A DNA stretch of 19,774 nucleotides from an uncultured Mycoplasmatota bacterium (lineage in GTDB: Bacteria > Bacillota_I > Bacilli_A > RF39 > UBA660): assembly GCA_900551105.1 (NCBI GenBank), contig URUT01000020.1:1-19774 (forward strand). The letters run 5' to 3'. The notes under the pieces were generated by a model. That model made no database searches and was not told the origin of the DNA. It saw only the letters and a program-made list of their open reading frames with translations. Positions 14,089 through 19,774 of the stretch are shown here, one piece after another. Positions within the stretch are counted from its first letter, which is position 1. Every line of letters starts with the position of its first letter. The translations under genes and the position numbers were made by a program.

Positions 14089-14412
14089 ATGTATAAAGTA
14101 GGGCAAGTAGTAAAAGCACAAGTTTGTGGTTATGAAAACTATGGAATTTTTGTTAAATTAGATGACGATTATGCCGGCTTAATTCATATTTCAGAGATAG
14201 ATACTGGCTTTGTTGCAAATATTGAAAATTATGCAAGTATTGGAGAAGAAATATATGCAGTTGTGTTAAATGTTGATGAACAAAAAAAGCATTTGAATTT
14301 AAGTATCAAAAATATGAATTATCATAATAATAAAGAGTTTAATGAATCTATTTTAGGATTTAGACCTTTATATGAAAAATTAGAAGAGTGGACTAATGAG
14401 TCATTAAAATAA
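14089..14412 (+). CDS. yugI: S1-domain RNA-binding protein, YugI/GSP13 type
   Basis: This is a small S1-fold RNA-binding protein. YugI of B. subtilis is general stress protein 13, ribosome-associated, and the homologue CvfD in streptococci is a post-transcriptional regulator. In the 107 residues the S1 domain covers about 1-70 (YKVGQVVKAQVCGYENYGIFVKL, LIHISEI, then DEQKKHLNLSIK); a charged C-terminal extension (about 75-107, FRPLYEKLEEW) is typical of this subgroup. ATG 14089 is preferred to a GTG two codons earlier because GGTGAG overlaps the GTG. A bidirectional terminator follows, separating it from the tRNA operon. Confidence 0.87.
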   Translation: MYKVGQVVKAQVCGYENYGIFVKLDDDYAGLIHISEIDTGFVANIENYASIGEEIYAVVLNVDEQKKHLNLSIKNMNYHNNKEFNESILGFRPLYEKLEEWTNESLK

Positions 14413-14415
14413 AAA

Positions 14416-14445
14416 AATTTGTCTTTAGACAAATTGTTTTTTTTT
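14416..14445. terminator. Bidirectional terminator between yugI and the tRNA-Lys end of the tRNA operon
   Basis: An eight-base-pair stem AATTTGTC/GACAAATT (14416-14423 with 14428-14435) with a four-base loop. It is followed by nine T residues on plus and by seven T residues on minus. It ends yugI and also the six-tRNA unit. Confidence 0.9.
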
Positions 14446-14446
14446 A

Positions 14447-14522
14447 TGGTGTCCTGTTGGGAACTCGAATCCCAGACCCTTTGATTAAAAGTCAAATGCT
14501 CTACCTGCTGAGCTAACAGGAC
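14447..14522 (-). tRNA. tRNA-Lys(UUU)
   Basis: A full cloverleaf of 76 bases with encoded CCA. The acceptor stem is GTCCTGT/ACAGGAC, the anticodon loop is CTTTTAA, and TTCGAGT marks the T arm. It is the last gene of the Leu-Val-Thr-Tyr-Gln-Lys unit. Confidence 0.98.
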
Positions 14523-14534
14523 AAAATATAAAAT

Positions 14535-14610
14535 TGGCTGCCTTGGGAGGATTCGAACCGCCGAAATGTCAGAGTCAAAGTCTGATGCCTTACCACTTGG
14601 CTACAAGGCA
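14535..14610 (-). tRNA. tRNA-Gln(UUG)
   Basis: 76 bases with encoded CCA; acceptor stem TGCCTTG/CAAGGCA, anticodon loop CTTTGAC, T-arm GTTCGAATC. The intergenic gaps in this unit are only 4-16 bases. Confidence 0.98.
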
Positions 14611-14617
14611 ATAAAAA

Positions 14618-14701
14618 TGGTGGAAGGACATAGATTTGAACTATGGAACCCGAAGGAACAGATTTACAGTCTGCCGCGTTTGACCACTTCGCTATCCTTC
14701 C
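14618..14701 (-). tRNA. tRNA-Tyr(GUA)
   Basis: 84 bases with encoded CCA and the long variable arm expected of bacterial tRNA-Tyr; acceptor stem GGAAGGA/TCCTTCC, anticodon loop CTGTAAA. Confidence 0.98.
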
Positions 14702-14707
14702 ATCATA

Positions 14708-14783
14708 TGGTGCCGACAGAGAGAATCGAACTCCCAACCTACTGATTACAAGTCAGTTGCGCTACCTATTACGCTATGTCGGC
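14708..14783 (-). tRNA. tRNA-Thr(UGU)
   Basis: 76 bases with encoded CCA; acceptor stem GCCGACA/TGTCGGC, anticodon loop CTTGTAA, T-arm GTTCGATTC. Confidence 0.98.
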
Positions 14784-14789
14784 AAAAAA

Positions 14790-14866
14790 TGGTGGGCGAT
14801 GTAGGACTCGAACCTACGACCCCCTGCTTGTAAGGCAGGTGCTCTAACCAACTGAGCTAATCGCCC
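14790..14866 (-). tRNA. tRNA-Val(UAC)
   Basis: 77 bases with encoded CCA; acceptor stem GGGCGAT/ATCGCCC, anticodon loop CTTACAA, T-arm GTTCGAGTC. Confidence 0.98.
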
Positions 14867-14882
14867 ATATGACAATTTTTAA

Positions 14883-14971
14883 TGGTGCCCGAGGCCGGAC
14901 TTGAACCGGCACGAGTTATTATGCTCGCAGGATTTTAAGTCCTGTGCGTCTACCTATTCCGCCACTCGGGC
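14883..14971 (-). tRNA. tRNA-Leu(UAA)
   Basis: 89 bases with encoded CCA and the long variable arm of class II tRNAs; acceptor stem GCCCGAG/CTCGGGC, anticodon loop CTTAAAA. It is first in its unit. Its wobble U34 is the expected target of the TrmL encoded at 8471-8983. Confidence 0.98.
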
Positions 14972-15004
14972 GGGCACGTTTGTCTTAATTCATAAGACCC
15001 TTTG

Positions 15005-15033
15005 AGTATATCAACTTTTTTTAAGATTATCAA
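15005..15033 (-). promoter_or_regulatory. Promoter of the Leu-Val-Thr-Tyr-Gln-Lys tRNA operon
   Basis: The minus strand reads TTGATA (15028-15033), a 17-base spacer and TATACT (15005-15010) with an extended TGA in front. A short hairpin GTCTTA/TAAGAC (plus 14981-14997) would lie in the leader before tRNA-Leu. Confidence 0.88.
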
Positions 15034-15083
15034 GACTTTTTTTAAAATTTTAAAAAAAATACGATATTTTCTTTTAAAAACAA

Positions 15084-15105
15084 TTGTATTTTTAGAAAAA
15101 TACAA
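15084..15105. repeat. Perfect inverted repeat upstream of the unknown gene
   Basis: TTGTATTTTT and AAAAATACAA are separated by two bases. No T-run follows on either strand, so it is not a typical terminator. It lies about 85 bases before the ATG at 15189, and could be an operator or leader hairpin. The rest of 15034-15188 is A/T-rich and holds no convincing gene or clear plus-strand promoter. Confidence 0.5.
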
Positions 15106-15188
15106 ATATTCTATATTAGAATTATTAAAAAAATTGGAAATTCGTAGATTTTTAATTAAAAATTTAGTAAAATTAAAATGGTGATGGT

Positions 15189-15599
15189 ATGCTAAATGAT
15201 ATAAATAAAATCATTTTTAACTTTGAAGACGGCAATATTTTAGACATACCAGGTAAATACGTTTCTAAAATGTATATTTCTAATATAGATAAAGTAGGGG
15301 ATGAGATACCTTATGAAGAGACTATATTAAAAAACAAGTTATATGCTAACTTTGTTTTATTTAAATTTAATAACTATTTTAATTTAGAAAATTTTAATTT
15401 AATAAAAGATAATAATATATTAAGTACTACACTTGTATTTAATAATAATAGTGAAATTAATTTTGTTAATGCTACTGATATTAATCCTTTTATAACTAGT
15501 GAACATAATCATTATCAAACAGAGTATATTCTAAAAGATGAATATGCTATTGTTATATCTGAGTATAAAATTAAAAATCTTATTTCTGTTTTATTATAA
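15189..15599 (+). CDS. Unknown 136-residue protein between tRNA operons
   Basis: The protein is not recognised. It has no membrane segment, signal peptide or cysteines. Alternating hydrophobic and polar stretches suggest a mostly beta protein (INKIIFNFEDGNILDIPGKYV at the start, YANFVLFKF and ILSTTLVFNN in the middle, EYAIVISEYKIKNLISVLL at the end). It is rich in Asn and Ile, in keeping with base composition. A good ribosome binding site, GGTGATGG, lies at 15180-15187, which supports real translation. It is transcribed against the tRNA operons on both sides and ends at a bidirectional terminator. Isolation inside a tRNA array could mark a later insertion, but no repeats, integrase or tRNA-end duplication are seen. 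Confidence 0.65.
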   Translation: MLNDINKIIFNFEDGNILDIPGKYVSKMYISNIDKVGDEIPYEETILKNKLYANFVLFKFNNYFNLENFNLIKDNNILSTTLVFNNNSEINFVNATDINPFITSEHNHYQTEYILKDEYAIVISEYKIKNLISVLL

Positions 15600-15602
15600 A
15601 AT

Positions 15603-15635
15603 AAAAAAAGCTTAGAAATTAATCTAAGTTTTTTT
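15603..15635. terminator. Bidirectional terminator between the unknown gene and tRNA-Phe
   Basis: A CTTAGA/TCTAAG stem (15611-15616 with 15623-15628) is flanked by seven A on the left and seven or more T on the right, so it works in both directions. It ends the unknown gene on plus and the Ser-fMet-Asp-Phe unit on minus. Confidence 0.85.
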
Positions 15636-15646
15636 GTTTATTAATA

Positions 15647-15722
<76 letters not shown>

Positions 15723-15726
15723 ATAA

Positions 15727-15803
15727 TGGCGGTTCGTACGGGATTTGAACCCGTGATCTTCTGCGTGACAGGCAGACGTCATAGGCCTCTAGACTAACGA
15801 ACC
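15727..15803 (-). tRNA. tRNA-Asp(GUC)
   Basis: 77 bases with encoded CCA; acceptor stem GGTTCGT/ACGAACC, anticodon loop CTGTCAC, T-arm GTTCAAATC, discriminator G. Confidence 0.98.
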
Positions 15804-15805
15804 AT

Positions 15806-15882
15806 TGGTTGCGGGAGTAGGATTTGAACCTACGACCTCAAGGTTATGAGCCTTGCGAGCTGCCGAGCTGCTCTATCCCGCG
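15806..15882 (-). tRNA. Initiator tRNA-fMet(CAU)
   Basis: 77 bases with encoded CCA. The first base C does not pair with A72 (CGCGGGA with TCCCGCA), the hallmark of bacterial initiator tRNA. The anticodon loop is CTCATAA. The anticodon stem is CAAGG/CCTTG, so only the two pairs next to the loop are G-C; position 29:41 is A-U instead of the usual G-C. It lies two bases from tRNA-Asp. Confidence 0.97.
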
Positions 15883-15889
15883 ATATTAT

Positions 15890-15980
15890 TGGCGGAGAAA
15901 AAGGGATTCGAACCCCTGCGCCGTTTCCGACCTCCTGGTTTTCAAGACCAGTCCCTTCAACCAGACTTGGGTATTTCTCC
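15890..15980 (-). tRNA. tRNA-Ser(UGA)
   Basis: 91 bases with encoded CCA and a long variable arm; acceptor stem GGAGAAA, anticodon loop CTTGAAA, discriminator G. It is first in its unit, about 25 bases after the promoter. Confidence 0.98.
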
Positions 15981-16006
15981 ACATCTTCCTCAACTGGAAC
16001 AAACTA

Positions 16007-16035
16007 AGTATATCAAAATAAAACCTGGTAGTCAA
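16007..16035 (-). promoter_or_regulatory. Promoter of the Ser-fMet-Asp-Phe tRNA operon
   Basis: The minus strand reads TTGACT (16030-16035), a 17-base spacer and TATACT (16007-16012) with an extended TGA in front; the strongest sigma-A promoter of the window. The ten bases TTGATATACT are identical to those in the Leu operon promoter. Confidence 0.92.
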
Positions 16036-16087
16036 TTAAAAATATAATATTTTGCAATTTTTTTCAATAAATAGGGTATTTTATAAA

Positions 16088-16114
16088 GAAAAAATATCAT
16101 CTTGCGATGATATC
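16088..16114 (-). terminator. Terminator of the Arg-Pro tRNA unit
   Basis: On the minus strand ATATCATC/GATGATAT pair around a GCAA tetraloop (16094-16101 with 16106-16113), followed by TTTTTTCTTT. It separates tRNA-Pro from the next tRNA promoter. Confidence 0.85.
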
Positions 16115-16126
16115 AGAGAGTTTATT

Positions 16127-16203
16127 TGGTCGAGAAGACAGGATTTGAACCTGCAACCCCTTGGTCCCAAACCAAGTGCACTACCAAATTGTGCTACTTC
16201 TCG
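16127..16203 (-). tRNA. tRNA-Pro(UGG)
   Basis: 77 bases with encoded CCA; acceptor stem CGAGAAG/CTTCTCG, anticodon loop TTTGGGA, T-arm GTTCAAATC. Confidence 0.98.
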
Positions 16204-16204
16204 G

Positions 16205-16281
16205 TGGTGCGCCCAAAGGGAGTCGAACCCCTAACCTTTAGATCCGTAGTCTAACGCTCTATCCAATTGAGCTATGAGCGC
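16205..16281 (-). tRNA. tRNA-Arg(ACG)
   Basis: 77 bases with encoded CCA; acceptor stem GCGCTCA paired with TGGGCGC (one G-U), anticodon loop CTACGGA. A34 is expected to be edited to inosine by TadA. One base separates it from tRNA-Pro. Confidence 0.98.
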
Positions 16282-16317
16282 TTATACTATGGCGCTTTTT
16301 TAACCAAATACAATGAT

Positions 16318-16326
16318 AGTATACCA
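16318..16326 (-). promoter_or_regulatory. Extended -10 promoter of the Arg-Pro tRNA unit
   Basis: TGGTATACT on the minus strand (hexamer 16318-16323) lies 37 bases before the tRNA-Arg 5' end. The -35 is weak. The TGnTATACT form is shared with the two other tRNA promoters here. Confidence 0.7.
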
Positions 16327-16406
16327 CAAATTTTTAAAAAATAAAGTCTTTTTGTTAATTTTTTTACTTTTTTTGGATTGTTGTTTTTATTTTACTATTT
16401 TTATTG

Positions 16407-16412
16407 TATAAT
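16407..16412 (+). promoter_or_regulatory. -10 element of the phosphoketolase gene
   Basis: A consensus TATAAT preceded by TTG lies 25 bases before the ATG at 16438, with only T-rich sequence at the -35 position. The ribosome binding site is GAGGTG at 16427-16432. Confidence 0.65.
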
Positions 16413-16437
16413 TGATTTAGAATAAAGAGGTGCTAAT

Positions 16438-18765
16438 ATGGAAGAAGAATTAAAAACAGTTGATCAGCAATTTAGATTAGCTAACTATTTATCTTGTGCA
16501 CAATTATACTTGTGTGATAATCCATTATTAAATAGAGATTTAAACTTTAAAGATATAAAGAAAAAGTTAGTAGGACATTGGGGAAGTGCACCTGGTCAAA
16601 ACTTTGTATATGCACATTTAAATAGAATTATTAATAAATATAATCAAAATATTATATATGTGTCAGGGCCTGGTCACAGTGGACAAGCTATGATTTCTAA
16701 TGCTTATATAGAAGGGACTTATAGTGAATTATATCCTTTAATAACAAATGATGAAAAAGGATTAAAAAAACTATGTAAACAGTTTAGTTTTCCAGGCGGA
16801 GTATCTAGTCATGTTTCTCCGGAGGTTCCTGGCAGTATTCATGAAGGTGGTGAACTAGGTTATAGTCTTGCTCATGCTTACGGAGCTGCTTTAAAAAATC
16901 CTGATTTGGTTGTTGCTTGTGTAATTGGGGATGGAGAATCAGAAACTGGACCACTTAGTGCTTCTTGGAATATTAATAAACTAATGGATATAGCAACCGA
17001 TGGGGTAGTATTACCAATACTTCATTTAAACGGTTATAAAATAGCTAACCCAACAATTTTTTCTAGGTTTACTGATAAAGAATTAACTTGTTATTTTAAA
17101 GCTTTGGGATATAATCCATATATAGTTGATGTTCATAATAAAGATGTTATGGAAGCTCATAAATTGATGGCGGAAACACTTGATACAGTGTTTATGACTA
17201 TTACAAATGCGAAGAAAACTACTAAGCGTGGAGATAGTACTAAATTTTATTTTCCAATGATAATTTTAAAAACGCCTAAGGGATGGACTGGCGTAAAAAA
17301 ATATAACAATAAAGAAATTGAAGGAAGCTACCGTTCTCATCAAATTCCATTTGCAATTAATGATTTTAATGATTTAGCAATTTTAGAAGAATGGTTAAAA
17401 AGTTATAAAGTAGATGATTTATTTAATAAAGATGGTTCTATATCGGCTAGTTTAAGAAATAAGATGCCTAAGGGCGATAAACGTATGAGTGCATCAAGGT
17501 TTGTGATGGGAGATATTATTAAGCCTTTGGATGTACCTAACTATAAAAAGTATGGTTTTGATTTTAAGGATAGAGGTAGCGTTACTGCTAGTGATATGTA
17601 CATTCTTGGTAGTTTTGTTAAGGAACTAATGAAACAAAATAGAGACTATATGTTTTTTGGACCGGATGAAGCAATGTCTAATCGTTTTAATGAAGTATTT
17701 AAGGTTGCTAATAGAAAATGGTGTACTACTGTTTTACCAACTGATGAGTATTTAAGACCTGATGGACAAATTGTTGATAGTATTTTATCAGAGCATGTTT
17801 GTGAGGGGTTATTAGAAGGTTACATTCTAACTGGTCGTCATGGATTTATTCATAGTTATGAGGCCTTTATTAGAATAGTTGATTCTATGACAAGCCAGCA
17901 TGCTAAGTGGCTTAAAATGTGTAGTGAAATTGATTGGCGTGGTGATATTCCATCGCTTAACTATATTTTAACGAGTCATTGCTGGCAACAAGATCATAAT
18001 GGTTATACGCATCAGGATCCAGGATTTTTAAATCATTTAGTTACGAAAAAGCCAGAAACAGTAAGAATTTATTTGCCATTTGATGCTAATACTTTGCTTT
18101 CTTGTTATAATCATGTAATTCAAACTAAGAATTATATTAATGTGATAGTAGCTTCTAAACATGAGAGATTACAGTGGTTAAATATAGAGGAGGCCGATGA
18201 GCACTGCACTAAAGGCGTTGGTGTGCTAAAATGGGCAAGTGATGATAACCCAAATGTTGTACTTGCTTGTGCTGGGGATACGCCTACGTTAGAGGTTCTT
18301 GCTGCTAAACAGATTTTGGCTGAGTACTTACCTAATTTAAAGGTGCGAGTAGTAAACGTAGTTGATTTAATGAAATTAGTTTCTAATTTAGATCATCCAC
18401 ACGGGCTTACTAATGATGAGTATAATGAAATATTTACTAAAGATAAACCTATTATATTTGCATTTCATGGATATCCTTCTCTTATTCATCAGCTTACTTA
18501 TAAAAGATATAACAAAGATTTGCATGTTCATGGATATATTGAAGAGGGAACAATTACCACACCGTTTGATATGCGAGTTAAAAACAAAATTGATAGATAT
18601 AATTTAATATTGGATGTACTTAAGTATGTTAAAGTTGATTCTAAGGGTAAAGAAAATTTACAAAAGAAGTGTGTTGATACTTTAAAATATCATGAAAAGT
18701 ATATTAAAGAAAATGGGGTAGACATACCTGAGGTTACTAATTTTAAATGGCGTAATAAAGAATGA
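16438..18765 (+). CDS. xfp: Xylulose-5-phosphate/fructose-6-phosphate phosphoketolase
   Basis: This thiamine-diphosphate enzyme splits xylulose 5-phosphate (or fructose 6-phosphate) with phosphate into acetyl phosphate and glyceraldehyde 3-phosphate (or erythrose 4-phosphate). It is the key step of heterofermentative sugar use. The 775 residues are close to the usual ~790-830. The signatures are present: GHWGSAPGQNFVYAHLNR near the N-terminus, SGPGHSGQA (about 77-85), GDGESETGPL at 164-173 with the metal/ThDP-binding GDGE, NGYKIANPTI, and the C-terminal half with FGPDE and HGFIHSYEAF. The end, FKWRNKE, lies where the family stops, which shows TGA is a real stop in this organism. It is a single-gene unit with its own promoter and a terminator shared with the convergent gene. 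Acetyl phosphate is presumably turned to acetate and ATP by an acetate kinase encoded elsewhere. Confidence 0.96.
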   Translation: MEEELKTVDQQFRLANYLSCAQLYLCDNPLLNRDLNFKDIKKKLVGHWGSAPGQNFVYAHLNRIINKYNQNIIYVSGPGHSGQAMISNAYIEGTYSELYPLITNDEKGLKKLCKQFSFPGGVSSHVSPEVPGSIHEGGELGYSLAHAYGAALKNPDLVVACVIGDGESETGPLSASWNINKLMDIATDGVVLPILHLNGYKIANPTIFSRFTDKELTCYFKALGYNPYIVDVHNKDVMEAHKLMAETLDTVFMTITNAKKTTKRGDSTKFYFPMIILKTPKGWTGVKKYNNKEIEGSYRSHQIPFAINDFNDLAILEEWLKSYKVDDLFNKDGSISASLRNKMPKGDKRMSASRFVMGDIIKPLDVPNYKKYGFDFKDRGSVTASDMYILGSFVKELMKQNRDYMFFGPDEAMSNRFNEVFKVANRKWCTTVLPTDEYLRPDGQIVDSILSEHVCEGLLEGYILTGRHGFIHSYEAFIRIVDSMTSQHAKWLKMCSEIDWRGDIPSLNYILTSHCWQQDHNGYTHQDPGFLNHLVTKKPETVRIYLPFDANTLLSCYNHVIQTKNYINVIVASKHERLQWLNIEEADEHCTKGVGVLKWASDDNPNVVLACAGDTPTLEVLAAKQILAEYLPNLKVRVVNVVDLMKLVSNLDHPHGLTNDEYNEIFTKDKPIIFAFHGYPSLIHQLTYKRYNKDLHVHGYIEEGTITTPFDMRVKNKIDRYNLILDVLKYVKVDSKGKENLQKKCVDTLKYHEKYIKENGVDIPEVTNFKWRNKE

Positions 18766-18791
18766 AAAAAAGCTCTTACTCGGGCTTTTTT
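18765..18791. terminator. Bidirectional terminator between xfp and the E2-like gene
   Basis: AAAAAAGCTC (18766-18775) pairs with GGGCTTTTTT (18782-18791) around a six-base loop, with one G-U pair. The A and T arms serve both directions. The xfp TGA ends at its left edge and the TAA of the minus-strand gene lies in the loop. Confidence 0.88.
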
Positions 18792-19636
18792 AAGTTGATA
18801 GCAACGTTTGCATTTTCTTCTAGATTTTCAGGATGACTCATTATGTAATTAAAATACTCTAGTGATTTGGTGAAGTAGAAACCGTCTGCTATTCTTTCAT
18901 CTAGGTTAATTCCAAATTCACACATTTTACGAATTTCAACTTTACCATTGATAACTACTGGTTCATCTTTTATCTTACCAACTGCAACTAAAATACTATT
19001 AGTTCCAAAGTCTGTTAAGTTATGATAAATTGCTCCACAGTTGATACTTCCTAGATTAGTAATAATTACACTTGAGTGGTAAATTGAATTTTTAGTAAGA
19101 CTTTCTGGGATTAGGTCATGGTTGTCTGCAAATTTTAATATACTGCATAGAACTCTTAGTAAGCCAACTGGTAGTTTACCAAATTTATCCATGAAATCAT
19201 CGGCACTATTTAGTTTGCTTTCTCTAACACTTTTTACTTTACCACTAATTTTTTGACTTAATGAAAGTAGGTTGTCATTTTCTTCAATTTTTAGAGAACT
19301 GAAATTTTCTTCTGAAGAATCAGTGAATTCTCTTTTTGCTACAAATGATAAATTAACAAATTTACGATCATAAAATCTTCTATTTATAACGAAACGATTT
19401 AGTAAGGGTCTATTATAAATTAGTTTACCAATTGCAGTACAAAATACATGAAAGTATGTTAAGTCTTTGTACTTGTCTTGTTTCTTTAGTTTTTCAACGT
19501 ATTTTACCATTTCAGTTACATCTACGTTTGTATTTATATATACATCTGAGTCTGCACGGTATGGTTTAATATGAACCATTAGTCTATGCATTCCGTCTAA
19601 ATTTTTAACTCTTATGCCGTCTTTTCTATTTTTCAT
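18776..19636 (-). CDS. Stand-alone 2-oxoacid dehydrogenase E2-type acyltransferase-like protein
   Basis: The 286 residues correspond to the catalytic domain of dihydrolipoamide acyltransferases/chloramphenicol acetyltransferase fold, with no lipoyl or E1-binding domain. Features: a charged N-terminus (RKDGIRVKNLDGMHRLM), LTYFHVFCTAIGKLI (59-73), RPLLNRFVINRR (76-87), SSVIITNLGSINCGAIYH (188-205) and the C-terminal LDERIADGFYF. In active enzymes the last motif is DHR..DG, with the histidine as base; here it is D246-E247-R248 with D251-G252 retained. Stand-alone clostridial relatives also read DERI.DG, so the change appears to be a trait of this subfamily. No E1, E3 or lipoyl proteins are encoded nearby, so a role in a dehydrogenase complex is unlikely. 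Function is unknown. The ribosome binding site is weak. Confidence 0.78.
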   Translation of the reverse strand: MKNRKDGIRVKNLDGMHRLMVHIKPYRADSDVYINTNVDVTEMVKYVEKLKKQDKYKDLTYFHVFCTAIGKLIYNRPLLNRFVINRRFYDRKFVNLSFVAKREFTDSSEENFSSLKIEENDNLLSLSQKISGKVKSVRESKLNSADDFMDKFGKLPVGLLRVLCSILKFADNHDLIPESLTKNSIYHSSVIITNLGSINCGAIYHNLTDFGTNSILVAVGKIKDEPVVINGKVEIRKMCEFGINLDERIADGFYFTKSLEYFNYIMSHPENLEENANVAINLKKPE

Positions 19637-19666
19637 CTAATATCATCTACTTTCTTCTATTTTTTC

Positions 19667-19675
19667 ATTATATCA
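19667..19675 (-). promoter_or_regulatory. Extended -10 promoter of the E2-like gene
   Basis: TGATATAAT on the minus strand (hexamer 19667-19672), 30 bases before the start codon. A TTTACA lies further up at 19692-19697 with a long 19-base spacer. Confidence 0.6.
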
Positions 19676-19721
19676 TGAGAGATTATTATTTTGTAAAAAA
19701 TGTGTAATATTTTAATAATTT

Positions 19722-19765
19722 GTGACATTCTAATATTTGTCAAGTATAAATTTTTGTGATATAGT
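19722..19765 (+). promoter_or_regulatory. Sigma-A promoter with overlapping inverted repeat, reading out of the window
   Basis: TTGTCA (19737-19742), a 17-base spacer and TATAGT (19760-19765) with an extended TGA give a strong plus-strand promoter; the transcript would start at about 19772. TGACA near 19723 and TGTCA at 19738-19742 form an inverted repeat that overlaps the -35, in the position of a repressor site. The gene it serves is beyond the window. Confidence 0.7.
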
Positions 19766-19774
19766 AATACACGA

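Noticed and set aside
15002..15184. A 60-codon open frame upstream of the unknown gene
   Set aside because: It is built of A/T-rich runs (Lys, Phe, Ile, Leu), overlaps the tRNA-Leu operon promoter at 15005-15033 and the palindrome at 15084-15105, and has no ribosome binding site.
16277..16302. Terminator-like hairpin AGCGC/GCGCT followed by T residues on the plus strand
   Set aside because: It uses the 5' end of tRNA-Arg as one arm and no plus-strand gene lies upstream; it could block antisense transcripts but is probably chance pairing of a GC-rich acceptor end.
18763..18765. UGA read as tryptophan (mollicute code)
   Set aside because: The phosphoketolase ends at this TGA at the expected family length, directly followed by a terminator, and tryptophan positions use TGG.

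Overview
This is an AT-rich stretch of chromosome from a low-GC Bacillota. The gene set points to the class Bacilli or a genome-reduced relative such as the uncultured RF39/Erysipelotrichia-type gut lineages (inference). The signs are a CotJ-type spore coat operon, YunB, YutD, YutH and a DUF1292 protein, an encoded CCA end on every tRNA, and Shine-Dalgarno sequences of the GGAGG/GGTGAT kind. UGA is a normal stop: the phosphoketolase ends on TGA right before a terminator, and tryptophan is read from TGG. This is therefore not a code-4 mollicute. There is no sign of phage, transposon, CRISPR or plasmid.

Layout, left to right. (1) 1-6822: the 3' part of uvrB, then a convergent membrane-anchored M15 carboxypeptidase, a CBS/DRTGG-regulated family II pyrophosphatase, a PMCA-like calcium P-type ATPase and a convergent UPF0316 membrane protein. 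(2) 6935-8983: a spore-coat-type operon start (a fused CotJA-CotJB, then the manganese-catalase-like CotJC), then a thioredoxin-like protein without CxxC and trmL overlapping it by 8 bases. (3) 9007-9192: a single-cluster ferredoxin on the minus strand. (4) 9292-13754: a run of plus-strand genes: an acidic tail-anchored protein, YunB, a second tail-anchored protein, YutD, a DUF1292 protein, a Pro/Ser-rich protein and a YutH-like coat protein. It is followed by a convergent NifU-like (YutI) protein and a divergent S1-domain YugI protein. As I recall the B. subtilis map, yutI, yutH, yutD and yunB occur in the same order there, so this looks like a remnant of an ancestral block. (5) 14447-16281: twelve tRNA genes, all on the minus strand, in three transcription units with their own promoters and terminators: Arg-Pro, Ser-fMet-Asp-Phe and Leu-Val-Thr-Tyr-Gln-Lys. 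One unrecognised plus-strand gene (15189-15599) sits between two of them. (6) 16438-19636: phosphoketolase and a convergent stand-alone E2-acyltransferase-like protein, then a strong promoter leaving the window on the right.

The most interesting material is the sporulation-linked block. YunB and YutH both start directly after an intrinsic terminator, without a ribosome binding site, and share a CATATAT box placed so that transcription would begin at or beside the start codon. Two unknown tail-anchored proteins flank YunB. A paired DUF1292 protein and low-complexity protein with repeated NIF..P.PE motifs lie before YutH. The initiator tRNA also lacks one of the three G-C pairs that normally mark initiator anticodon stems.

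Functional assignments rest on motif recognition by eye; no database search was run.
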